A stretch of DNA of 64,000 nt from CBDDHT01 sp965227905 (lineage in GTDB: Bacteria > Pseudomonadota > Alphaproteobacteria > Rhizobiales > Methyloligellaceae). The position numbers and the translations under genes were made by a program. Below, piece after piece: positions 8,584 to 17,342 of the stretch. The stretch is taken from contig OZ245780.1 in NCBI GenBank assembly GCA_965227905.1, forward strand, positions 5,580,001 to 5,644,000. The letters are read 5' to 3'. The stretch's first letter is position 1. Each line of letters starts with the position of its first letter. The notes beneath the pieces were generated by a model. The model saw only the letters and a list, made by a program, of their open reading frames with translations. It had not been told where the DNA came from and searched no databases.

Positions 8584-9101
8584 TGCGATGCGACCGGAAG
8601 TTTTTTCCGACTCCTTCGCGATACCGTCCCGTCGGCTGGCTCACTCTGCTTTTCCCCAGACTGCTCCAATGCAAGCATATTGCCTTTGACCCGCAAGAGG
8701 AGATCGATCAATTGCTCGCTTTCGGTCTCGTTGAAGCCCTTGAGGGCTTCGCGCCGCGTCGCCTCCGATAGTTTCCGCATCTGGGCAAGAACGGGCTTTA
8801 CGCTGGGATCGAGATACAACTTCCAGGCCCGCCGATCGGCAGGGTCCGGTCGTCGCTCAACCCACCCTTTCGCTTCCAGCCGATCGATATGACGCCCGAG
8901 CGTAATCGACTCAATCTCGAGAATCTCGGCCAGTTCGGTCTGATTGATACCTTGTCGGCGGCGCAGACGCGCAAGAACACGCCATTGCGCTCGCGTCAGT
9001 CCAAGGGTTCCGGCGCGGGCATCGAACCGAGCGCGAACCAGGCGCGATACATCGCCAAGGAGAAAGCCCAGGGATCGGGTAAGATAGGGATCATCTGCCA
9101 T
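8580..9101 (-). CDS. MarR-family transcriptional regulator
   Basis: A 173-residue protein with the MarR winged-helix core at about residues 30-125. The recognition region reads INQTELAEILEIESITLGRHIDRLEAKGWVERR in two halves around residues 52-84, and the wing contains DPADRRAWKLYL. It starts at ATG 9101. A perfect 8-base inverted repeat lies eight bases upstream, over the likely promoter. It is the first gene of an operon with HlyD and EmrB, so it probably represses its own operon and is released by a phenolic or drug ligand, as in known EmrR/MarR systems. Confidence 0.92.
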   Translation of the reverse strand: MADDPYLTRSLGFLLGDVSRLVRARFDARAGTLGLTRAQWRVLARLRRRQGINQTELAEILEIESITLGRHIDRLEAKGWVERRPDPADRRAWKLYLDPSVKPVLAQMRKLSEATRREALKGFNETESEQLIDLLLRVKGNMLALEQSGEKQSEPADGTVSRRSRKKLPVASQ

Positions 9102-9108
9102 GCCGGAT

Positions 9109-9130
9109 TATAATAAGCTGGATTATTATA
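9109..9130. promoter_or_regulatory. MarR-type operator: perfect inverted repeat with embedded -10
   Basis: TATAATAA (9109-9116) and TTATTATA (9123-9130) are exact reverse complements separated by six bases. On the minus strand the TATAAT at 9130-9125 would serve as a -10 element. The same region can be read as two direct copies of GGATTAT followed by AATA or TATA. The place and symmetry fit autorepression of the marR-hlyD-emrB operon. Confidence 0.7.
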
Positions 9131-9218
9131 TGCCAGCATTATGCACGACGGCCCCATACCCCCGCTGAAGATCGCCACGAATTGATGAGTCTTGACCGCG
9201 AAATTCGATTGGATGCGT

Positions 9219-10670
9219 TCAGTCGCTGCCGACCCAGCCGCTCACAGTCTTGACTTCCAAGAATTCCTCCAGGCCCCAACGGCCACCTTCCCGGCCATTG
9301 CCCGACTGTTTCATACCACCGAACGGGCTGCCCGAAGCGCGTTGAGCGCCGTTGAGTTGGACCATACCGGAGCGGAGTTTGCGCGCCATGGATCGAGCGC
9401 GATCCTGATCGCCGCTCTGTACATAGGCCGTCAGGCCGTAGGGCGTATCGTTGGCGATGCGGATCGCCTCTGCGTCGTCCCGGAAAGGAATGAGGCTCAG
9501 AACCGGGCCGAAGATCTCTTCGCGCGCAATTGTCATCTCGTTGGTGACATCGGCGAAGACCGTCGGGCGTACATAGTATCCACGGTTGAAGCCTTCGGGA
9601 CGACCGGTACCGCCTGCTGTGAGACGGGCACCTTCATCGATACCCGCCTGGATCAACCTCTGGATCTTATCGAACTGGGTCTCGCTGACGACCGGGCCGA
9701 TATGCGGTCCTTCCTCGGACGGGTCGCCGACCTTCGTAGCTTCGGCGGTGTCGGTCGCAACCTGGACGGCGTCATCGTAGATGGACTGCTCAATCAGCAT
9801 GCGGGTTGGTGCATTACACGATTGGCCGGAATTGTTGAAGCAATGCGCGGCGCCGCGCTTGACCGCCGCAGCGACATCCGTATCCGCAAGAACAATGTTC
9901 GGGCCCTTGCCGCCGAGCTCGAGAGCGACGCGCTTGATCGTATCGGCACTCGCCTTCGAGACGGCAATGCCAGCGCGGGTGGAGCCGGTAAAGGACATCA
10001 TATCGACATCCGGATGCTGGCAAAGCGCCTGCCCGACGATCGGCCCATCGCCGTTGACGAGATTGAAGACACCAGGAGGGAACCCGGCCTCGTCGATCAT
10101 CTCGGCAAACAGCATCGCCGAGAGTGGCGAGATTTCCGAAGGTTTCAGGACAACCGTGCAGCCTGCCGCCAAGGCTGCGGCGACTTTCAGGGTGACCTGG
10201 TTCATCGGCCAGTTCCATGGTGTGATCAGACCAGCGACACCGACGGGTTCATAGCTGATATGCTCATCTTGAGCATTGTCTCGCAGCGGATGCTCGAAGG
10301 TGAAGTCGCGCAGAACATCGATGTAGGCTTTGATATGGCCGAGCCCGGCGCCGGCCTGGGCTCGCGTTGCCAGCGTGATCGGTGCGCCCATTTCCGTCGA
10401 GATCGTCTGTGCCATCTCGCGGTAGCGCTGCTTGTAGATCCCCGCCAACGCCTCAAGTTTCGAGAGCCGCTCTTCGCGGGCGGTGAATCCCCAAGTCTCG
10501 AAGGCTCGCGCCGCGGCTGCAACAGCGTTGTCCACATCGGCCTCAGTGCCGAGTGAAACCGTCGCAAACGGCTCTTCATTAGCAGGATTTATGACGGCCA
10601 AAGGATTTGTCGTGTCCGGCACCGTCCAGGCACCATCGATATAGAACTCGGTTTTATCGAGCACGGTCAT
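9219..10670 (-). CDS. NAD(P)-dependent aldehyde dehydrogenase
   Basis: A 483-residue member of the aldehyde dehydrogenase superfamily. The key residues are in place: Asn153 in PWNWP, Glu251 in VALELGGKGPN and the catalytic Cys285 in SGQSCNAPT. It should oxidise an aldehyde to the acid in the cytoplasm. The aldehyde is not identifiable. The ATG at 10670 is followed by a canonical N-terminal strand. The gene stands alone, divergent from the polyphosphate kinase gene, with 117 bases to the MarR start downstream. Confidence 0.93.
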   Translation of the reverse strand: MTVLDKTEFYIDGAWTVPDTTNPLAVINPANEEPFATVSLGTEADVDNAVAAAARAFETWGFTAREERLSKLEALAGIYKQRYREMAQTISTEMGAPITLATRAQAGAGLGHIKAYIDVLRDFTFEHPLRDNAQDEHISYEPVGVAGLITPWNWPMNQVTLKVAAALAAGCTVVLKPSEISPLSAMLFAEMIDEAGFPPGVFNLVNGDGPIVGQALCQHPDVDMMSFTGSTRAGIAVSKASADTIKRVALELGGKGPNIVLADTDVAAAVKRGAAHCFNNSGQSCNAPTRMLIEQSIYDDAVQVATDTAEATKVGDPSEEGPHIGPVVSETQFDKIQRLIQAGIDEGARLTAGGTGRPEGFNRGYYVRPTVFADVTNEMTIAREEIFGPVLSLIPFRDDAEAIRIANDTPYGLTAYVQSGDQDRARSMARKLRSGMVQLNGAQRASGSPFGGMKQSGNGREGGRWGLEEFLEVKTVSGWVGSD

Positions 10671-10896
10671 GTCTCCGTTTTTGGGTGGACGTCGGGCAGC
10701 CGACGAGCGTTGTCTTTACATTTAGGGGATGGCCGGACCGAGCGCCAGTACCACATTCGCCAGCTTCCACCCGTCCAATTTTGCAGGCTCGATTTGGCAA
10801 TCATCTGAGGCGATCCGACATTGACATGGATCTGTCACACAAGCCGTCCATTTCTGATAATGAATGCTCGCCGCCCCAACCCATGAGAGGACTGAA

Positions 10897-11844
10897 ATGG
10901 CGCAAGACGCAGCACCAGACCAAGCCCCCGTACCGGATCAGGAATGGGCCGATTATCTCATGCAGTCCTATGAACTGCCGGATGCTGGTGGACCTATCGA
11001 GAATGCGCAGCGGTGGGACTATTCTGAACCGATAACGGAAGATCTGATCCGCAAGTATTTCCTCGAAGGACTCTACCCCTATGACAAGCGTATGGGCCCC
11101 AAGGCCTACTATAAGGAGAAACGTCTACTCCAGATCGAGTTGGTGAAGCTTCAGAACTGGATCAAGGACGAAAACGGGAAGCTTGTCGTCGTGTTCGAAG
11201 GCCGCGACGCGGCCGGCAAGGGCAGCTCGATCAAACGCTTCACAGAACACATGAACCCACGAGGAATCCGGGTTGTTGCTCTAGAAAAGCCGACTGACAC
11301 CGAGCGCAACCAATGGTACTTCCAGCGCTATGTGCAGCATATGCCGTCCGGAGGCGAGATCGTCTTCTTCGACCGCTCCTGGTACAACCGGGCCGGCGTC
11401 GAAAAAGTCATGGGTTTCTGTTCCGAGAATGAATATTGGGAGTTTACGCGCCAGGCGCCCGAATTCGAGCAGATGCTTGTGCGAAGCGGCATCACCATCA
11501 TCAAATTCTATCTGTCGGTCTCCAAGAACGAGCAGGCTCGCCGTTTCTATGAGCGCGAAACCGATCCGCTCAAGCAGTGGAAACTCAGTCCGATCGACAA
11601 GGAGGCGCAGCAGCGGTGGGGAGATTACACCGAGGCGAAAGAAGCGACGTTCCAGCTCACCGATACGGCCGAAGCGCCCTGGACGATCATCAAATCCGAA
11701 GACCAGCCACGCGCACGGCTCAACGCAATGCGGCACGTCCTGCATAGCATCGACTATGCCGGGAAGGACGATGCTGTCGCCATTGCGCCAGACCCGCTGA
11801 TCGTCGCGCCTGCCGCAACGATTTTTGCAGGTGACAACGGCTGA
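10897..11844 (+). CDS. ppk2: Polyphosphate kinase 2 (PPK2)
   Basis: A 315-residue PPK2 that transfers phosphate between polyphosphate and nucleoside phosphates. Walker A is GRDAAGKGSS, Walker B lies in VFFDRSWYNRAGVE, and the lid contains YERETDPLKQWKLSP. The length is that of single-domain class I enzymes. ATG 10897 is preferred over an upstream ATG at 10864 because GAGG lies just before it and the extra residues are not conserved-looking. The N-terminal 30 residues are Pro/Ala/Asp-rich. No other polyphosphate gene is nearby. Confidence 0.92.
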   Translation: MAQDAAPDQAPVPDQEWADYLMQSYELPDAGGPIENAQRWDYSEPITEDLIRKYFLEGLYPYDKRMGPKAYYKEKRLLQIELVKLQNWIKDENGKLVVVFEGRDAAGKGSSIKRFTEHMNPRGIRVVALEKPTDTERNQWYFQRYVQHMPSGGEIVFFDRSWYNRAGVEKVMGFCSENEYWEFTRQAPEFEQMLVRSGITIIKFYLSVSKNEQARRFYERETDPLKQWKLSPIDKEAQQRWGDYTEAKEATFQLTDTAEAPWTIIKSEDQPRARLNAMRHVLHSIDYAGKDDAVAIAPDPLIVAPAATIFAGDNG

Positions 11845-11949
11845 ACTCTTGGCTCTTTTTCAAAGGTTTCCCCAGGAAATACCGGACTGAATGGCCGATT
11901 GGAAAAAGACCGATGCGGTCACTTGCGGACATGCTAGTCTCCCGCAGAC

Positions 11950-13299
11950 ATGGACAAGACGCCCAAAGAACCAGCCCCTATTTCATTTGAGGTGTTGCTG
12001 GAAGATGCAACCGCATCGGTCCTCGAACTCGCAACCGTCATCACGTCGCAGCGGTTCCTCATCCAGATTGCGATCATCGGCGTCTGCTATCTGATCGCCG
12101 CCGGACTGTCGCGCGGGCTGACGCCGCTCATCGAGAAACGCCTGCGCTCGATAGACAAGCAACCGCAATTGATGCGGCTTCTGATCATACCGCTCAGACG
12201 CCTCAAATGGATTTTATTCGCCCTCATTATGTGGGCGGCATTCCTCGTCATGCGGGAGTTTCTCTGGGCAAGCCGCAGCTATCACATCGGTATTGCGGTC
12301 CAGTTGGTAACAGCCGGTGTGGTGATTTCGATCGCATCGCGACTGATCCGAAATCGTTCCGTCGCCAATCTGTTTGCCATTGTGGCGTGGTCTTTGGCAG
12401 CGCTCTCGATCATCGGCCTTCTTGATGACGTCTCGGGACTGCTGGACAAAGCCGCCTTTTCGATCGGCGCATTTCGACTTTCAATTCTCTTGGTTCTCAA
12501 GGGCGCGTTTCTCCTGGTCGCCCTGGTGTGGCTGGCCTCTGTCGTCGGCGATTTCGTCGACCGGCGTATTCGAAACACCCTCGAGCTTGAGCCAACGGTG
12601 CATGTTCTCATTGGCAAGAGCGTCAAGTTCATTCTGCTCGCAACAGCCGTACTGGCGTCGTTGTCCGCGATCGGATTGGACCTCACCGTTCTGACGGTAT
12701 TCTCGGGAGCCGTCGGGCTTGGCATCGGATTCGGTCTACAGAAGGTGGCCTCGAACCTGATCAGCGGCATCATCATCTTGATCGACGGTTCGATCAAACC
12801 AGGCGACGTGATCGAGATCGACGATACGTTTGGATGGATCAGTTCGCTCAAGGCCCGCTACGTCTCGATGATGACTCGCGATGGCGTCGAGTATCTCATA
12901 CCAAACGAGAATTTCGTCTCCGAGCAGGTGGTGAACTGGTCTCACTCGAACCGTGCGATCCGTCTCGAGATTCCATTCGGCGTTTCGTATAAGAGCGATC
13001 CTCATGAGATCCGGAAGCTTGCCGTTGCATCCGTCTCGGAACTACCGCGTGTCATCGCGACCCCGCCCCCCGTTTGCCATATGACCGCGTTTGGCGATTC
13101 CTCTCTCGATTTCGTCCTACGCTTCTGGATCATGGATCCTCAAGGCGGCGTCACGAACATCAAAGGCGCTGCCTTCCTGGCCCTTTGGGATGCCTTCAAG
13201 GAAGCCGGTGTCGATATTCCCTTCCCGCATCGTGACGTTGCCCTGCGGGGGCCTGTGACGATTGCCCGGGCGGAACCGTCTCCAAAGAGCACATCGTAA
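11950..13299 (+). CDS. MscS-family mechanosensitive ion channel
   Basis: A 449-residue membrane protein with about five to six hydrophobic segments. The pore-lining helix and beta domain carry the MscS pattern GAVGLGIGFGLQKVASN, then IILIDGSIKPGDVIEID at about residues 255-295. It is longer than E. coli MscS (286), with extra N-terminal membrane helices. It would release solutes on hypo-osmotic shock. It stands alone between ppk2 and the VWA gene. The ribosome site before ATG 11950 is weak. Confidence 0.9.
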   Translation: MDKTPKEPAPISFEVLLEDATASVLELATVITSQRFLIQIAIIGVCYLIAAGLSRGLTPLIEKRLRSIDKQPQLMRLLIIPLRRLKWILFALIMWAAFLVMREFLWASRSYHIGIAVQLVTAGVVISIASRLIRNRSVANLFAIVAWSLAALSIIGLLDDVSGLLDKAAFSIGAFRLSILLVLKGAFLLVALVWLASVVGDFVDRRIRNTLELEPTVHVLIGKSVKFILLATAVLASLSAIGLDLTVLTVFSGAVGLGIGFGLQKVASNLISGIIILIDGSIKPGDVIEIDDTFGWISSLKARYVSMMTRDGVEYLIPNENFVSEQVVNWSHSNRAIRLEIPFGVSYKSDPHEIRKLAVASVSELPRVIATPPPVCHMTAFGDSSLDFVLRFWIMDPQGGVTNIKGAAFLALWDAFKEAGVDIPFPHRDVALRGPVTIARAEPSPKSTS

Positions 13300-13437
13300 T
13301 TCTACGCCGGACATCGTCTCCTAGCGCAGATCGTCAGGTGAGGATCAACATTACCAAATTGACATGTTGCCGACCTGGATTTGGTCATATCCACCGTGTA
13401 CGTACGAATAACCGGGGGCCCGACGAGGAGTTGGGCA

Positions 13438-14769
13438 ATGCGATTATTTACGACCATCGCGGCAGCGGCTGCTGGCGCGCTTCTTTTGAGTTCCTTGCCG
13501 GTTGAAGCCGGTTCGACGCGGATCAAACTTCGGGCGGATCTGGGACAAACTGCTGTCGTTGCAGGTTCTGAAAACCGTGTTTTTCTAAGAGTCGACCTTG
13601 AAGGCCTTCCCTTTGAGCGGCGAGAGTATCGAACACCGGTCAACATCGCCCTGGTTATCGATCGCTCCGGCTCCATGCGTGGACCAAAGCTGGCGCATGC
13701 CAAAGAGGCGGCGATCATGGCGCTCGGGCGTCTTGGTCCGGAAGACCGGGTCGCGGTCATCGCCTACGATCATAATGTCAATGTGCTCGTTCCGTCGACG
13801 CGGGCCAGCGATCACGGGCATCTGCGCGCGCGAATCGGGCAGCTTACGGCCGGTGGACGGACGGCCCTCTACGCCGGCGTAGAGCAGGGCCTGCGCGAAG
13901 TCGCACGGGGCAAACGCCGTGACGCGGTCAACCGTATCATTCTGCTCTCCGACGGTCTTGCCAATGTCGGTCCAAGTACGCCGCATGCGCTTGGCGAGCT
14001 TGGGCAGCGGGCAGCCGAAGACGGCATTTCGATTACCACGATCGGCCTCGGCCTCGGATATAACGAAGACCTGATGACGAAGCTCGCATTTGCCAGCGAT
14101 GGCAATCACGCCTTTGTCGAACGGCCATCGGATCTCGTGACGATCTTCAATCAGGAATTCGGCGACGCCCTGTCCGTTGTCGCCCAGGATGTCGAAATTC
14201 ATATCGACTGCGGGCCAGGCGTGCGGCCGATGCGTGCTCTTGGCCGCAAGGCGGAGATCAAGGGTGATCGCATCAGCCTGCGGTTGAACCAGCTTTATGG
14301 CGAGCAACGCAAATATGTGATCGTCGAACTTGCGACACCAAAGGACCTCAAACCGGGCTCGGCTCCAATCGCAAGCGTCAATGTCGGCTATCGGGACATG
14401 CAGTCGAAAAAACGCGGCACCGTGAGCAAACAGACCGCAATCAATGTGACGCGGTCCACGCAGGAAGCAGAGGCCAGCCTCGATAAGGACGTTATGGCAG
14501 CCGTCGCAACGCAAACCGCCGTCGAACGCAACGAGCATGCTGTGAGCCTGCGCGACAAGGGGCGTGTCGATGAAGCTCGAAAAGTTCTGCAGAAGAACGC
14601 AGCCTATCTTGATCGCGAAGCAAAACGTCTGGGCGCTGCAAGCCTCTCGAAAATGAAGGAAAAGGCGCTTCAGGATGCTGGCAACCTGGCAAAACCGGGC
14701 GAGTGGAATCGCACGCGAAAATCCATGCGCCACGATCAGTATCGGTCCAAGACACAGCAGTCCTACTAG
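13438..14769 (+). CDS. Secreted von Willebrand factor A (VWA) domain protein
   Basis: A 443-residue protein with an N-terminal signal peptide (about 22 residues, ending PVEA before GST). A VWA domain at about 68-250 carries the metal site Asp75-x-Ser77-x-Ser79 (DRSGSM) and a later SDGLANVG. The C-terminal 80 residues are helical and Lys/Arg-rich. I start at ATG 13438, which has GAGGAG upstream and gives the signal peptide. VWA domains bind proteins through a divalent metal; the partner here is unknown. A strong hairpin follows the stop. The gene is just upstream of nosR but probably separate. Confidence 0.85.
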   Translation: MRLFTTIAAAAAGALLLSSLPVEAGSTRIKLRADLGQTAVVAGSENRVFLRVDLEGLPFERREYRTPVNIALVIDRSGSMRGPKLAHAKEAAIMALGRLGPEDRVAVIAYDHNVNVLVPSTRASDHGHLRARIGQLTAGGRTALYAGVEQGLREVARGKRRDAVNRIILLSDGLANVGPSTPHALGELGQRAAEDGISITTIGLGLGYNEDLMTKLAFASDGNHAFVERPSDLVTIFNQEFGDALSVVAQDVEIHIDCGPGVRPMRALGRKAEIKGDRISLRLNQLYGEQRKYVIVELATPKDLKPGSAPIASVNVGYRDMQSKKRGTVSKQTAINVTRSTQEAEASLDKDVMAAVATQTAVERNEHAVSLRDKGRVDEARKVLQKNAAYLDREAKRLGAASLSKMKEKALQDAGNLAKPGEWNRTRKSMRHDQYRSKTQQSY

Positions 14770-14778
14770 CGGCGTTCG

Positions 14779-14813
14779 GTCCAGGGCGTGCGCCCAAGCG
14801 CACTGCCCTGGAC
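14779..14813 (+). terminator. Strong hairpin after the VWA gene
   Basis: GTCCAGGGCGTGCG pairs with CGCAC-T-GCCCTGGAC through a six-base loop, leaving one unpaired T: a 14-pair stem ten bases after the stop codon. There is no following T-run, so it may end the transcript poorly or mainly protect its 3' end. Confidence 0.5.
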
Positions 14814-14979
14814 TCTGCGCCTAGAGCAACGTGCGTCTGATCAGACGCCCATAAGCAACTCTGGCAGTGCAGAATCGATCAACGCTTGCGCGCTTTGTCG
14901 ACTCAACTCCCCGCCACTGCTAACTCCAAATATCTGAGCCAAATCGTCGGACCGCAAGCACGTCTCGTAGGCGATAGAG

Positions 14980-14993
14980 TTAACAATTATCAA
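14980..14993 (+). promoter_or_regulatory. FNR/NNR-type box upstream of nosR
   Basis: TTAAC-AATT-ATCAA matches the FNR/DNR/NnrR consensus TTGAT-N4-ATCAA at 8 of 10 positions. Its centre is about 71 bases before the nosR start, suiting an activator site with a start of transcription near 15028. Oxygen or NO control of nosR through such sites is established in other denitrifiers. Confidence 0.55.
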
Positions 14994-15057
14994 GGCGTGA
15001 CACAGGCAGGCCTCCTACTGCTGCAGAGTAGACATTGCGGAGGTCTCGTCGCTAGCC

Positions 15058-17307
15058 ATGTCCCAGGGCTGCACACGCGCGCTTAGCAATCCGGCGTGGT
15101 CGGTTATGCTGGTGCTCGTCTTTTTGGCCTTGTCCCTGTTCTTTCCGCCTAGCGCACATGCCGATAATCTGCAGCGATTCCTGAAGGATGTCGCTATAGA
15201 AGATCTGGTTCCGGGTGCCGATCGCCTTGGCGCACCCGTCCTGAAAGGGCGCGCGATTCCCGCGCTTCGCGGCAATGATGTCGTCGCACATATAATCCTG
15301 AACACCGACTTCTCTTCCGCGATCGGATATTCCGGAAAACCGATGGAGATCCTGATCGGACTGGGTCCGGATGGGCGCATTACGGGCGCCAAGCTCGTCA
15401 AACATAGCGAGCCGATTGTCCTCGCCGGTATTCCCGAACAGAAGATCGTCGATTTCATAGACGGCTATAAGTCCTTCGACGTGATCGAAAGCGCCAAGGC
15501 CGCCAACCGCGCCACATCTCATGTCGATATCGTGTCCGGCGCCACCGTTACGGTTCTTGTCATCGATGATTCGATCAAACGGGCCACGATTTCGGCGGCT
15601 CGCGCGTTGGGGCTCGGCGGATTGTCTGCCACGACGGCCGCGCCACGCGTCAAGAAGAGCATCGATAAGACTGCGGGATCGAAGCAGGATTGGCTTGGGC
15701 TTGTTGGAGACGGTTCGGTCCGACGCGTCAAGCTGACAGTTGGGGACATCAACACCGCATTCGAGAAGCTTGGAGATGCCCGCGCCATCGCCCGTCCAGA
15801 AAGCGGCGCTCCAGACGATCTGTTTATCGACCTCTTTGTCGCATCGCTCGCTGTCCCCTCTGTCGCGCGGAGTCTACTCGGTGAGCGCGAATATGAGTCC
15901 TTCCAGAAAAAGTTGAAACCGGACCAGCATGCCTTCCTCATCATGGGGCGCGGGCCATTCTCATTCAAAGGCTCTGGCTATGTGCGTGGCGGAATTTTCG
16001 ATCGTATCCAGGTTATCCAGGGCGAAACCTCTTTCCGCTTCCGCGACCGCGGACATAAGCGCCTGCGCGACGCCGCTGCCGAGGGCGCACCGCGCTTTCG
16101 CGAAGTCGGCCTGTTCGTTGCGCCGAAAACGGCGACCTTCGATCCTACTGATCCGTGGCGATTGCAGTTGCTGGTCCCGCGAGCAGTCGGCGCACTCGAA
16201 AAAGTCTTCAAGACGTTCGAACTGAGCTACCAGCTTCCCGACAAGTATCTGATCAAGGAAGCGCCCAAAGCACCGCCGGCAGCAAGTACGAGTGCACCCG
16301 CACCACAACCGGCAGCGGCTCCACCATCGGATCTATGGAAGCGCATTTGGAGCCAAAAGAGGATGGATATCGCCATTCTCTTGTTCGCAATCGGATTGCT
16401 GACTGCACTGTTCTTTTTCCAGAACACGCTGGTGCGCTATCCGAAACTCACAAGCCGGGTTCGCCTGGGATTCATGCTCTTTACGCTGTTCTGGATTGGG
16501 TTTTATGCCCAGGCACAGCTCTCAGTCGTCAACGTACTCGTGTTCTCGAATGCTCTCATCGGCGATTTCCGCTGGGAATACTTTCTCCTCGAGCCCTTGA
16601 TCTTCATTCTGTGGTGCTCTGTCGCCGCCTCACTTCTCTTTTGGGGGCGTGGCGCGTTTTGCGGTTGGCTTTGCCCATTCGGCGCATTCCAGGAACTGGT
16701 CAGCAAAGCGGCCAAGGCTGTAAAAATCCCTCAGCTGGCCGTACCGTGGGCGTTGCACGAACGCCTCTGGCCTCTCAAATATCTCATCTTTCTCGCTCTT
16801 CTTGGTCTGTCGGTCTATTCGCTGGCACTTGCGGAGCAACTGGCAGAAGTCGAGCCGTTTAAGACGGCGATTGTGTTGCGGTTCGACCGAACCTGGCCAT
16901 TCGTCCTGTTCGCTGTCGCCCTTCTCGCAATCGGGCTCTTCGTCGAGCGCTTTTTCTGCCGCTATCTCTGTCCGCTTGGCGCGGCGCTCGCGATCCCCGG
17001 CAAACTCGCGATGTTCGATTGGTTGAAGCGGTACCGCAATTGCGGCGACCCCTGCCATCTCTGCGCCCAGGATTGCATGGTCCAGGCGATCACCCCCATG
17101 GGCGACATCAATCCCAATGAATGCCTTCACTGCATGAATTGCCAGGTGAAGTATTTCGACGAGCAGGTCTGCCCGGTGATGATCCTGAAGGCATCGAAAA
17201 CCAAGAAGCCGGATGGCGATCCCACCGACAAGGATGCACTTGAATCCGCCAAATCCCTTTACCGCAAGCCGAGACGGCTTGGCCGTACCAGAACGATCGA
17301 GGCCTAG
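15058..17307 (+). CDS. nosR: NosR, membrane flavo-iron-sulfur protein for nitrous oxide respiration
   Basis: A 749-residue polytopic protein needed for nosZ expression and for electron supply to NosZ. The N-terminal signal/anchor is followed by a periplasmic FMN-binding domain with the flavinylation motif SGATVT (Thr165 the acceptor). Membrane helices follow from about residue 430, with CGWLCPFGA and CRYLCPLGA motifs. The C-terminal end has two 4Fe-4S motifs of the CxxCxxxC type (CGDPCHLCAQDC, CLHCMNC). An in-frame TAG just before ATG 15058 fixes the upstream limit. GGAGG lies 14 bases away, so translation could also begin slightly later. First gene of nosRZDFYLX. Confidence 0.97.
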   Translation: MSQGCTRALSNPAWSVMLVLVFLALSLFFPPSAHADNLQRFLKDVAIEDLVPGADRLGAPVLKGRAIPALRGNDVVAHIILNTDFSSAIGYSGKPMEILIGLGPDGRITGAKLVKHSEPIVLAGIPEQKIVDFIDGYKSFDVIESAKAANRATSHVDIVSGATVTVLVIDDSIKRATISAARALGLGGLSATTAAPRVKKSIDKTAGSKQDWLGLVGDGSVRRVKLTVGDINTAFEKLGDARAIARPESGAPDDLFIDLFVASLAVPSVARSLLGEREYESFQKKLKPDQHAFLIMGRGPFSFKGSGYVRGGIFDRIQVIQGETSFRFRDRGHKRLRDAAAEGAPRFREVGLFVAPKTATFDPTDPWRLQLLVPRAVGALEKVFKTFELSYQLPDKYLIKEAPKAPPAASTSAPAPQPAAAPPSDLWKRIWSQKRMDIAILLFAIGLLTALFFFQNTLVRYPKLTSRVRLGFMLFTLFWIGFYAQAQLSVVNVLVFSNALIGDFRWEYFLLEPLIFILWCSVAASLLFWGRGAFCGWLCPFGAFQELVSKAAKAVKIPQLAVPWALHERLWPLKYLIFLALLGLSVYSLALAEQLAEVEPFKTAIVLRFDRTWPFVLFAVALLAIGLFVERFFCRYLCPLGAALAIPGKLAMFDWLKRYRNCGDPCHLCAQDCMVQAITPMGDINPNECLHCMNCQVKYFDEQVCPVMILKASKTKKPDGDPTDKDALESAKSLYRKPRRLGRTRTIEA

Positions 17308-17342
17308 GGCCTCACAGTGAGTCCGCTTTACGAGAAGGAGCA

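Noticed and set aside
9192..10556. 454-codon plus-strand frame
   Set aside because: Antisense to the aldehyde dehydrogenase, which has all catalytic residues.
10800..10866. Sigma-70 promoter candidate before ppk2 (TTGACA with TGATAAT)
   Set aside because: The two elements are about 27 bases apart, too far for one promoter, so I did not list it.
16155..16862. 235-codon plus-strand frame inside nosR
   Set aside because: Out-of-frame shadow; nosR is read continuously with all motifs in the other frame.
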